Shown: positions 1 to 5,308 of the stretch, piece by piece | Position numbering within the stretch: the first letter of the stretch is position 1 | Layout: each line of letters opens with the position of its first letter | Assembly (NCBI GenBank): GCA_026986455.1 | Contig: JALSON010000198.1 | Location: forward strand, 1 to 5,601 | Source: Thermococcaceae archaeon | GTDB taxonomy: Archaea; Methanobacteriota_B; Thermococci; Thermococcales; Thermococcaceae | Length of the DNA: 5,601 nt | Reading direction: 5' to 3' | Program-made: the position numbers and the translations under genes | Notes under the pieces: model-generated | What the model saw: only the letters and a program-made list of their open reading frames with translations | Database searches by the model: none | Told to the model about the DNA's origin: nothing

Positions 1-606
1 CTTCGGTGTCAGATTGAGGTTTCTCGCAATGAATCTAAAACTCCGTCCGATTTCCTTCTTGTCAACCCTGGAGATTTCGGTTATCTCATCCAGAGTCCTC
101 GGGATTTTGAGCAGTCTGCAGGCGGCATAAACGCAGGCCGCTATGACGCTCTCGATTGAACGCCCCCTGATCAGGCCCTTCCTCACGGCCTCTCTGTAAA
201 GCCTCGCCGCCTCCTCCTCCACATGCTTTGGAAGCTTGAGCTGTGAAGCAATCCTGTCGAGCTCGCTCAGGGCAAAGGCCAGATTACGCTCGGCGGCATC
301 ACTAACCCTCAAACGGCTCTGCCACTTCCTCAGGCGGTACATCTTCTCCCTCATCAACCCGGTAAGGTTCCTGTCAATTCCAATATCCGTGGAAAGACCC
401 TTATCATGCAGCAGAATGCTCTCGGGAGCACCGGTTCTTGAACGCTTCTCTCTCTGAGAAGCATCAAAAGCACGCCACTCAGGGCCGGTGTCTATTACAT
501 TCTCCTCAATAACGAAGCCGCATTTGGTACAGATGATTTCACCCCTTCCGGGGTCGTAAATGAACTCGGTTGAGCCGCAGACAGGGCAAACCCTACGCTT
601 ATCCAC
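1..606 (-). CDS. tfb: Transcription initiation factor IIB (TFB), 3' end outside window
   Basis: Archaeal TFB bridges TBP bound at the TATA box and RNA polymerase and helps set the start site. The 202 visible codons read without interruption. An N-terminal zinc ribbon has Cys7, Cys10, Cys26 and Cys29 (CPVCGS and CTKCGF). The highly conserved B-reader/linker stretch follows (PEWRAFDASQREKRSRTGAP, about 42-61), and the first cyclin-like repeat runs from about 102 to 199 with GLIRGRSIESVIAACVYAACR. The second cyclin repeat, about 100 residues, lies beyond base 1. The sequence closely resembles my memory of Pyrococcus furiosus TFB1. The start is a GTG: no ATG lies upstream in frame, and GGGGGTGAGGAA precedes it at good spacing. 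Its promoter sits right after the stop of the upstream small gene, so it can be transcribed on its own or by readthrough from the PDCD5 unit. Thermococcales often carry two TFBs; the zinc-ribbon and reader match points to the main one. Confidence 0.97.
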   Translation of the reverse strand, partial: MDKRRVCPVCGSTEFIYDPGRGEIICTKCGFVIEENVIDTGPEWRAFDASQREKRSRTGAPESILLHDKGLSTDIGIDRNLTGLMREKMYRLRKWQSRLRVSDAAERNLAFALSELDRIASQLKLPKHVEEEAARLYREAVRKGLIRGRSIESVIAACVYAACRLLKIPRTLDEITEISRVDKKEIGRSFRFIARNLNLTPK

Positions 607-647
607 TTCCTCACCCCCGCATGCGGATACCTTTAAAAATTTTATTG

Positions 648-655
648 TATATAAA
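648..655 (-). promoter_or_regulatory. TATA box of the TFB gene
   Basis: On the minus strand the octamer TTTATATA matches the archaeal TATA consensus. A start about 25 nt downstream would fall near base 627, giving a leader of roughly 20 nt that holds the GGTGA ribosome binding site. The box begins only a few bases past the stop of the preceding gene, so TFB appears to have its own promoter. No clear BRE was seen. The position is read from the sequence; the start site is inferred. Confidence 0.6.
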
Positions 656-657
656 GG

Positions 658-945
658 TTAAGGTTGGGCATATCGGAGAATCCACTTTATATCTTCCTTT
701 TTAAACGTGATTCTCTCAAGAACTTTAACATCAAACCCATCGTCCTCGACAATATTTGCATAAATCCAGAGAAAAACAGGGTCATCATCGGTTCCTATAA
801 TCCTGTTCTTGTACAGCACATCAACTGTCCCGTCTTTGTTTTTCTTCACGGAGAGGGGCTTCCATGTTTCCCTGCTGACCTCCCCCTTCTCACTGAGAAT
901 CCGGAGTACATCCATAACATCCATGCCTCTCCCTTCGCCTACCAT
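658..945 (-). CDS. Small conserved-looking protein of unknown function downstream of PDCD5
   Basis: I do not recognise the family. The protein is about 95 residues, acidic to neutral, with no signal peptide, membrane segment or cysteine. An N-terminal helical part (DVMDVLRILSEKG) could be a small helix-turn-helix-like element. A strand-rich centre follows (SVKKNKDGTVDVLYKNRIIG), then a mixed C-terminal part ending in KWILRYAQP. Its first ATG overlaps the PDCD5 stop codon (ATGGTAG), which implies translational coupling and one transcript. In-frame ATGs at 924 and 915 are alternative starts: the 924 ATG has a purine-rich GGGAGAGGC just ahead, and the 945 ATG only a weak AGGAT. The position between a PDCD5-like protein and TFB suggests a nucleic-acid or gene-expression role, but this is inference from context. 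The gene is credible because of the overlap, ordinary codon use and the promoter spaced just after its stop. Confidence 0.8.
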   Translation of the reverse strand: MVGEGRGMDVMDVLRILSEKGEVSRETWKPLSVKKNKDGTVDVLYKNRIIGTDDDPVFLWIYANIVEDDGFDVKVLERITFKKEDIKWILRYAQP

Positions 946-1277
946 TTTATCCTGTATTCCCTCCGGGTTCTGGCATCTATCTGGGCCAAAATCCTCTTCA
1001 GCTTTGCATCGTCGATTTTCTCCCTGATCTGGCCCGCCTGGAAGAGCTGAACCAGAATTAACTCGACCTGTCTGGCCAGTTCGGGTTTGACGAGCTTGAC
1101 CCTCCCCAGTCTCTCCCTGGCATCAGGGGTTAGGATACGCCTCATTATCGCATCGAGCTGGGCTTCAAGCTCCATCTCCTGTCTTATTGCCTCTTCTTGC
1201 GCTTTCTGTTGCTCAGCAAGCTTTCTCTGCATCTCAAGGAGCTTCTTCTTTCTAATTTCCTCTATGTCCTCGGCCAT
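939..1277 (-). CDS. PDCD5-family DNA/RNA-binding protein
   Basis: This 112-residue protein belongs to the archaeal/eukaryotic PDCD5 (TFAR19, MTH1615-like) family, small helical proteins reported to bind nucleic acid. The eukaryotic member is tied to programmed cell death and to chaperonin binding; the archaeal role is not settled. A long charged N-terminal helix (about 1-45, rich in Lys, Glu and Gln, as in AEQQKAQEEA) leads into the family core LTPDARERLGRVKLVKPELA (49-68). A three-helix bundle follows, with LILVQLFQAGQIREKI and LKRILAQI, and a basic tail ending REYRIKW. Length fits the family exactly. I chose the ATG at 1277 (MAEDIEE) over the upstream in-frame GTG (1286) and ATG (1283), because AGGTGA then sits about 5 nt before it and the latter two overlap that site. 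It lies 84 nt after the S19e stop and overlaps the next gene. Confidence 0.95.
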   Translation of the reverse strand: MAEDIEEIRKKKLLEMQRKLAEQQKAQEEAIRQEMELEAQLDAIMRRILTPDARERLGRVKLVKPELARQVELILVQLFQAGQIREKIDDAKLKRILAQIDARTRREYRIKW

Positions 1278-1310
1278 CACCATCACCTGAATTATTTTTT
1301 TAAACTTGGA

Positions 1311-1319
1311 TTAAAAACC
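1311..1319 (-). promoter_or_regulatory. Possible TATA element ahead of the PDCD5 gene
   Basis: The 84-nt gap between S19e and PDCD5 is A/T-rich. On the minus strand it contains GGTTTTTAA, which would place a start near 1289, about a dozen bases before the PDCD5 ATG. A second A/T tract (TTTAAAAAAAT) lies closer to the gene. A T-rich stretch just after the S19e stop (CTTTTATCC, then CCTTTCTTCCC) could be a weak terminator. Readthrough from S19e is equally possible, so this is a tentative call. Confidence 0.3.
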
Positions 1320-1361
1320 TACTGGATTAAACCGGGAAGAAAGGATAATGGATAAAAGAGC

Positions 1362-1814
1362 TCAGTACTTCTTGAGCTCGGGGATCTGCTCCTCAAGCTC
1401 CTTCTTGAGCTCGGTGGCTATCTTGTCCAGATAGCTCCTTCCCTGGGGGGTAATTATTCTGCCCTCTCCGGGGAGCTTTGTTATGAACCCCGCTGCTTCC
1501 AGTTGCTGGAGGGCTTTCCTTATTATTGAACCGCTGCCCTTGTAGAAGTGCTCCGGAGCGTGTCCCCTGTTTTTTCTTCCGCCGTACCAAGTGCGGAGCC
1601 TCTCGATTCCAACAGGCCCGTCGATGTAGACTTTTCTGAGTATGCTGGCAACGCGGTAGTACCACCAGTCCTCCTGCTCAGGGAGGCGCTCCTTGTGCCT
1701 GCCGGTCTTGACGAAGGGTGCCCACTCGGGCGGTTTTATGGCCTCTATCCCCTTGAGCTTCTGTGCAACCCTCTCAACGAGCAAATCACCGGGAACATCA
1801 TAAACTGTCGCCAT
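1362..1814 (-). CDS. rps19e: 30S ribosomal protein S19e
   Basis: This component of the small ribosomal subunit is found in archaea and eukaryotes and not in bacteria. In eukaryotes it is needed for 18S rRNA 3' maturation and binds the head of the subunit. The 150-residue length is typical. Hallmarks are the N-terminal [17 protein letters not shown], the aromatic [16 protein letters not shown] (48-63), the conserved loop [20 protein letters not shown] (66-85), and the winged-helix half [19 protein letters not shown] (93-111) followed by [16 protein letters not shown]. The ATG at 1814 is preceded by GGGAGGGAT at good spacing. It starts 2 nt after the stop of the CRM-domain gene, so the two share a transcript and a ribosome-related role. 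The C-terminus ([14 protein letters not shown]) is a charged helix. There is no sign of damage. Confidence 0.97.
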   Translation of the reverse strand: MATVYDVPGDLLVERVAQKLKGIEAIKPPEWAPFVKTGRHKERLPEQEDWWYYRVASILRKVYIDGPVGIERLRTWYGGRKNRGHAPEHFYKGSGSIIRKALQQLEAAGFITKLPGEGRIITPQGRSYLDKIATELKKELEEQIPELKKY

Positions 1815-1816
1815 CC

Positions 1817-2233
1817 TTAATCCCTCCCTTTCTTGAACTTCTTCCTGAATTGAGCAATATCAAGCCTGACCTTTTTAACGGGTTTTTCCTCCCGCCTCTC
1901 CTTTGAGAGTTCCTTTCTCTTAAGCTTCTTTAAATACTTTTCCCAACCCTCTCTCGGCTTGAACAATATAAACCTTTTGCCCCTGATATCTACGAGTTCG
2001 CTGTCCGTCAGTTCGGCCACCTTTTCGGCTATTTCCTTCCTCCCCATTTCGGTTGAAATGAGAGCACCTTTCCTGATCTCAACCTTCAGGATACCATCCT
2101 TTTTGAGCTGGGTGTTTATTTCGTTAATCACACTCTCATCCAGCCCTCTCTTACCAATCCACGCTTTAGGCTCGATATCATAATATTTAGCGCGAATGGC
2201 CCTTCTCACCTTTCCAGACAGGCGTTTTTCCAT
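1817..2233 (-). CDS. CRM/YhbY-type RNA-binding protein
   Basis: This 138-residue protein carries a CRM (YhbY) domain over about residues 5-95. The core is [20 protein letters not shown] (25-44) with the GKRG loop that contacts RNA in this family. It continues as [11 protein letters not shown] and ends with the strand pair [15 protein letters not shown]. Bacterial YhbY associates with pre-50S ribosomes and plant CRM proteins act in intron splicing; the archaeal members are presumed to act in ribosome or RNA maturation. A strongly basic tail follows (about 100-138, many Lys and Arg), longer than in bacterial YhbY and probably an extra RNA contact. I chose the ATG at 2233 over the in-frame GTG at 2242, because the GGTGA ribosome binding site overlaps that GTG and lies 5 nt before the ATG. 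It leads the S19e unit, with its own TATA box. Confidence 0.93.
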   Translation of the reverse strand: MEKRLSGKVRRAIRAKYYDIEPKAWIGKRGLDESVINEINTQLKKDGILKVEIRKGALISTEMGRKEIAEKVAELTDSELVDIRGKRFILFKPREGWEKYLKKLKRKELSKERREEKPVKKVRLDIAQFRKKFKKGRD

Positions 2234-2244
2234 CTCTCTCACCC

Positions 2245-2258
2245 CGCATAGCGATGCG
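2245..2258 (-). promoter_or_regulatory. Short hairpin near the 5' end of the CRM-gene transcript
   Basis: CGCAT and ATGCG form a perfect 5-bp stem around a 4-nt loop. It lies between the predicted TATA box and the ribosome binding site of the CRM-domain gene. The estimated start (about 2244-2249) falls inside it, so it may be only partly transcribed or may act as a DNA element. The stem is short and could be chance. Confidence 0.25.
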
Positions 2259-2264
2259 AGAGGG

Positions 2265-2273
2265 TTTATAAAA
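2265..2273 (-). promoter_or_regulatory. TATA box of the CRM-S19e transcription unit
   Basis: The minus strand reads CTTTTATAAACC, with a clean archaeal TATA core. A start about 25 nt downstream falls near 2244, which gives a very short leader of about 10 nt before the ATG at 2233. A second A/T element (ATTTAAAAG, at 2280-2288) further upstream is an alternative. Confidence 0.55.
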
Positions 2274-2466
2274 GTTGGGCTTTTAAATGTTCCTCTGCTA
2301 CATTATAAATGGAGTTTGAGTAATTGTTTTTTACTTGCTATTTTTGGTTTGTTTTGTGCTGGATGTGTGTATTTGTGTTTTGTTTGTAATGGTTGATTGT
2401 GACGATGGAAAGTGTTATATATTGGTTTGTATATAGTGTTTTTGATGATTCCTGGGAGTGAGGAGG
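2274..2466 (+). other. T/G-rich non-coding leader region with no recognisable gene
   Basis: About 310 bases separate the CRM gene from the next sizeable ORF at 2554, and this part carries no convincing gene. From about 2311 the plus strand is strikingly rich in T and G, with runs such as TTTTGTGCTGGATGTGTG, and very poor in C. TATA-like elements occur at 2303-2310 (TTATAAAT) and, better, at 2415-2422. The T/G bias continues into the split gene downstream, so the region seems to belong compositionally to that islet rather than to the ribosomal cluster. Confidence 0.6.
2415..2422 (+). promoter_or_regulatory. Likely promoter of the mini-ORF and split gene
   Basis: TTATATAT is preceded by the purine-rich GGAAAGTG, a plausible BRE. 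Initiation about 25 nt downstream would be near 2443, some 24 nt before the mini-ORF ATG at 2467 and about 110 nt before the ATG at 2554. A second TATA-like GTATATAG at 2429-2436 could serve instead. This is the best BRE/TATA pair in the islet. Confidence 0.5.
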
Positions 2467-2514
2467 ATGCTTTGCACCAGATGCAGCAAGTTCACAGAAC
2501 TTTGCATGGGTTAA
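2467..2514 (+). CDS. Possible 15-codon leader ORF with strong ribosome binding site
   Basis: An ATG follows GAGTGAGGAGG directly, a very strong purine-rich site though close to the start codon, and encodes MLCTRCSKFTELCMG before a TAA. Three of the 15 residues are Cys, with a CxxC pair. It lies just downstream of the best TATA box in the islet and ends 39 nt before the ATG of the split membrane-anchored gene. It is in the same frame as that gene, and the TAA at 2512 is the only stop between them. It may be a translated leader peptide, the stub of a gene whose body was deleted, or chance. Translation is unproven. Confidence 0.3.
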   Translation: MLCTRCSKFTELCMG

Positions 2515-2553
2515 TCGACCATATCAGAAACTTGTAGTGAGGTGGTAAAGCTC

Positions 2554-3517
2554 ATGAAAAAGTATTATCTGGTTTTTATTGTTGTTTTTTCTGTTTTCCT
2601 CTCTTATTTTTTAACTCAGTATGAGGCTGTAAATCTGAGTGAAGTACCTGCCCAGGATAACGTTTCTTTTCCTTTTTTTGGTGGGGTTTATTTTGATGGG
2701 GTTGGGCTGACTCCTTACTCTTCCCCGGGCTTCACTCCTCCGGTGATCGTAAGGGGGCGAAGTTACTAAGCATAAGCCTTACCGCACGGTTTTCAACTTC
2801 TTCGACCGGAATGGAAGCTTAATAGGCAATTACACGATGAAGGAAAGCTTTCATGCGGGCTATTTTTACTTTAAAAACGGCTTCATAATTTACACTGTGA
2901 GCACTGACGGTTTTGATGTTAATGCCTTTACCTGCGATTTAAAGTACAGGTACTGGGTGATGGTGCATCCCACTTACCTGAATTATCATGTGATTATTCC
3001 CCGGGCGGGTTTTGCTGATGAGGCTTACGCGTACTTCTTCACGGCTAATTATGATGATGTGCGGGAGAGGGTTGCGAATTATTGTTTAACTTATGTGGAG
3101 TTTGAAAGCGGGAACGTTGGGAGGGTTTGCAGTTCAGCTTTAAAAGCACAGCCTCTTGGGGCGAGAGTTTTTAGGGGTAGGGTTTACGTGGCCGTGAGGG
3201 GGAGTGTGGTGCTTTTTGAAGGGAGTAAGCTCGTTAGGAGGGTTGGGGTGAGTTTGAATGGGAGGGTTTTAATGCAGGCTAATGCTAAATACCTCGCCCT
3301 CGCTTATGACTCTAAAGCCTGCGTCTTCACCTCAACACTGAAATCCCACGAGTGCTTTAACGCTGGCGGGGAAGTTCAAAACCTCAAACTCAAAAACAAT
3401 CAACTATACCTCAAAACCAAAAACAAAACCCTAAAACTCAAAATAACCACAAAGAAAACCTGGAACTTAAAAATAAAATACCTAAACACCATACTCAAAA
3501 ACCTGTATCTAAACTAA
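2554..3517 (+). pseudogene. Frameshifted gene for an unknown membrane-anchored/secreted beta-rich protein
   Basis: The family is not recognised. The first piece (2554-2769) begins with MKK and a hydrophobic segment (residues 4-20), a signal peptide or membrane anchor, so the rest probably faces outward. The downstream frame runs open from 2753 to 3517. A stop at 2750-2752 in that frame and one at 2767-2769 in the first confine the switch to 2753-2766. Removing one base of the G run (2753-2757) joins TPPVIVRG to EVTKHKPYRTVFNFFDRNG, giving a 320-residue protein. The body is rich in short strands (GYFYFKNGFIIYTV, FRGRVYVAVRGSVVLFEGSK), reminiscent of beta-propeller blades, with Cys at about 127, 177, 192, 256 and 267. 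The C-terminus is Lys/Asn-rich. The ATG at 2554 has GAGGTG upstream; the ATG at 2837 lacks a good site, so the second piece is unlikely to be separate. A sequencing error or +1 recoding remains possible. Confidence 0.8.
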
Positions 3518-3520
3518 AAA
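3469..3520 (-). terminator. U-tract terminator region for the PiT transporter
   Basis: Just past the transporter stop the minus strand has several T runs: TTTTT at 3520-3516, TTTTT at 3501-3497 and TTTTATTTTT at 3478-3469. Archaeal termination uses such T tracts without a required hairpin. They lie within the A/C-rich 3' end of the opposing split gene. Function is inferred. Confidence 0.4.
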
Positions 3521-3524
3521 GCAC

Positions 3525-4487
3525 TCAAATCATTCCCGCCATCGAAAACACCCTGAATATCAGGAGGGCAATGATTATGGCCGTCGTCGGCGTCGCAACC
3601 CATCCGAAGATAACATCCTTAATCACGGATTTATTCACGTGCTCGCCTGCGGCTATGCCAACCCCGATGACACCTCCGACAATGGCCTGACTTGAGCTAA
3701 CAGGCAGGCCCAAAACATTTGCAAGGCTGACGGCCATTGCGGAGCCGAACTGGGCGGCAAAAGCAGATGTCGGACCGAGGGCTGTTATCTTCTTCCCCAC
3801 GGTGTGCATAACCGCATAGCTGAATGTCAGAGCCCCCACCGAGAGCGCCGTTGCCACGAATATCCCGGCAATTTTTGGCCCCACAAAGCCCGCTCCCACT
3901 AAGGGGCCGGAGGCATTTGCGACCTCGTTTGTTCCAAAGTTGAATGCCATGTAAGCCCCTCCCAGGACAGCCAGCCATTTATACAGGAGCTCGATCATGC
4001 TGATGCTCCTCATTCTCCCGATTATGTAGCCGTAGAATCTGTAGAGAAGCATGGCCAGAATGCCGGCTATTATTGGAGAGAGAACCCATGCTCCTGCTAT
4101 TTTTCCCAGAGTCGCCCAGTTTACAGGGGCATGTATTGCCAGACCAACACCAACCACACCGCCTATAATTGCCTGCGTCGTTGAAACTGGGAGACCTTTC
4201 ACCGTGGCTATCGTTACCCAGATTCCCGCAGCCAAGAGGGCTATTATCGCCATCTCCAGCGTTAGATAACCCTCAGGGACGATTCCCCTTCCCACGGTCT
4301 TCATGACCTTGTATCCCCTGAGGTATGCCCCCATGAGGACAAATATGGCTATGGTAAGGGTGGCCTGGCGGAAGCTCAGCACCCCTGCACCAACTGCCGT
4401 CCCCATGGCGTTTGCCGAATCATTGGAACCTATGTTCCATGCAATGTAGAATGCTATTGCCACCGCTGTTACCGCAAGAGCTTCCAT
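3525..4487 (-). CDS. Inorganic phosphate transporter, PiT family
   Basis: This is an integral membrane symporter of the PiT (PHO4) family, which takes up phosphate, often as a metal-phosphate complex, driven by a proton or sodium gradient. The 320 residues are almost entirely hydrophobic segments, about ten. They show the family's internal duplication: GSNDSANAMG (20-29) is echoed by GTNEVANASG (185-194), and LPVSTTQAIIGGVVGVG (99-115) by LPVSSSQAIVGGVIGVG (261-277). Each half also has a GW/AW segment (GAWVLSPIIAG, FGWVATPTTA). A basic cytoplasmic loop (YRFYGYIIGRMRS) separates the halves. The ATG at 4487 follows GAGGTGG at normal spacing. The size is near the short end for the family and nothing is missing. 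No PhoU-like partner is in the window. It is divergent from porG and convergent with the split gene, 7 nt apart. Transport of sulfate, as in some relatives, cannot be excluded. Confidence 0.95.
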   Translation of the reverse strand: MEALAVTAVAIAFYIAWNIGSNDSANAMGTAVGAGVLSFRQATLTIAIFVLMGAYLRGYKVMKTVGRGIVPEGYLTLEMAIIALLAAGIWVTIATVKGLPVSTTQAIIGGVVGVGLAIHAPVNWATLGKIAGAWVLSPIIAGILAMLLYRFYGYIIGRMRSISMIELLYKWLAVLGGAYMAFNFGTNEVANASGPLVGAGFVGPKIAGIFVATALSVGALTFSYAVMHTVGKKITALGPTSAFAAQFGSAMAVSLANVLGLPVSSSQAIVGGVIGVGIAAGEHVNKSVIKDVIFGWVATPTTAIIIALLIFRVFSMAGMI

Positions 4488-4505
4488 GATACCACCTCTA
4501 TAGAT

Positions 4506-4521
4506 TATATAGAGCTATATA
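4506..4521. promoter_or_regulatory. Inverted repeat in the PiT promoter, possible operator
   Basis: TATATAG and CTATATA form a perfect 7-bp inverted repeat around AG. A partial third copy (CTATAG at 4498-4503) is adjacent. It sits between the likely TATA box and the start codon of the phosphate transporter, overlapping the expected transcription start, where archaeal repressors commonly bind. A/T-rich repeats arise easily by chance, so the operator role is tentative. Confidence 0.35.
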
Positions 4522-4532
4522 GGCAGAGATCC

Positions 4533-4541
4533 ATTTAAAAA
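4533..4541 (-). promoter_or_regulatory. TATA box of the PiT transporter gene
   Basis: The minus strand reads TTTTTAAAT, and a start about 25 nt on would fall near 4512, leaving a leader of roughly 25 nt with the GAGGTGG site. CTATATAG within the inverted repeat is an alternative box, but it would place the start almost at the ATG. Confidence 0.5.
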
Positions 4542-4654
4542 TTTTCTGGAAAAATTTTCGAGAAATGATGTCCGGGTTTAAGCATCGAAAACTAATTGAG
4601 TCCATTCCTACCCAAAGACACCTGCCGAGACTTCCTTCACCTTATACCGAAAGG

Positions 4655-4663
4655 CAAATAAAT
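4655..4663 (+). promoter_or_regulatory. TATA/BRE element of the porG-vor operon
   Basis: CGAAAGG followed by CAAATAAAT looks like a BRE plus TATA box. A start near 4684 would give a leader of about 22 nt containing GGGAGG. A perfect 10-bp palindrome (AAATGCATTT, 4660-4669) overlaps the downstream side of the box. An alternative A/T element is CTTATACC at 4641-4648. Confidence 0.5.
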
Positions 4664-4706
4664 GCATTTGGGGAACAATAACTGAAAAAGTTTGGGAGGC
4701 AGGAAA

Positions 4707-5264
4707 ATGATAGAGATTCGTTTTCACGGTAGAGGTGGACAGGGTGCGGTTACCGCCGCAAACATACTGGCTTCAGCAGCATTCCTCGAAGGAAAATATG
4801 TTCAGGCATTCCCGTTTTTCGGGGTTGAAAGAAGAGGTGCTCCGGTTACAGCATTTACAAGGATAGATGAAAAGCCCATCAGGATAAAGACCCAGATTTA
4901 CGAGCCGGATGTCGTCGTTGTCCTCGACCCATCCCTGCTGGACACAGTGGACGTCACCGCGGGACTCAAGGACGGCGGAACTGTCATCGTCAACACAGAA
5001 AAGAGCAAAGAGGAAGTCCTTGAGAAGCTCAAGAAAAAGCCAGCCAAACTGGCGCTCGTCGATGCCACAACGATAGCCCTCGAAGTTCTCGGACTGCCGA
5101 TCACAAACACAGCTATTCTCGGGGCAGTTGCCAAGGCCACGGGCGTTGTAACCCTTGAGCACGTCCAGAAGGCCATCCAGGGGGTCTTCTCCGGAGCTCT
5201 CGGTGAAAAGAACGCCAAGGCAGCAGCAGAAGCCTTTGAGAAGACAGAGACCTATGAGCTTTGA
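4707..5264 (+). CDS. porG: Pyruvate/2-ketoisovalerate ferredoxin oxidoreductase, gamma subunit
   Basis: This is the gamma subunit of the four-subunit oxidoreductases that turn pyruvate (POR) or branched-chain 2-oxoacids (VOR) plus CoA into acyl-CoA, CO2 and reduced ferredoxin. In Pyrococcus furiosus one gamma gene serves both enzymes and heads the porG-vorDAB-porDAB cluster, as here. The 185 residues open with [20 protein letters not shown], the family's glycine-rich motif. They continue with [20 protein letters not shown] (33-52), [15 protein letters not shown] (65-79), [18 protein letters not shown] (129-146) and a C-terminal [19 protein letters not shown] chose the ATG at 4707 over the TTG at 4692, because GGGAGG lies between them and fits the ATG. 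The next gene, vorD, follows after 44 nt, which supports the shared-subunit reading. The protein is cytoplasmic, and the sequence is intact. Confidence 0.96.
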
Positions 5265-5308
5265 TTCTCTTTCCTTTAACTTGCTTAAAAGCCGCTGAGG
5301 TGAGAAAT

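Noticed and set aside
1548..1820. Plus-strand ORF opposite ribosomal protein S19e
   Set aside because: It is antisense to a certain ribosomal protein gene, and its amino-acid composition follows from that gene's codons.
2196..2396. Plus-strand ORF starting inside the CRM gene and running into the T/G-rich region
   Set aside because: Its first third is antisense to a clear gene. The Cys/Phe-rich remainder is what T/G-rich non-coding DNA yields on translation, and there is no ribosome binding site.
2837..3517. An independent 226-residue gene starting at ATG 2837
   Set aside because: The same frame is open and protein-like back to 2753, no good ribosome binding site precedes 2837, and the upstream piece joins it naturally after a one-base change.
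4561..4605. Possible C/D box guide RNA (AATGATGT near 4564)
   Set aside because: The C box is imperfect and no D box (CTGA) is found at a suitable distance.
4670..4695. SurR-type redox operator near the porG start (AAC-AAT-AAC followed by GTT)
   Set aside because: The spacing and orientation do not fit the GTTnnnAAC half-site.
4692..4706. TTG start extending PorG by five residues
   Set aside because: The GGGAGG ribosome binding site lies within this extension at the right distance for the ATG at 4707, and the family begins [12 protein letters not shown].
5280..5295. Internal promoter (GCTTAAAAG) between porG and vorD
   Set aside because: A start 25 nt downstream would fall at or after the vorD TTG, which has a strong ribosome binding site needing a leader. 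Cotranscription with porG explains it better.
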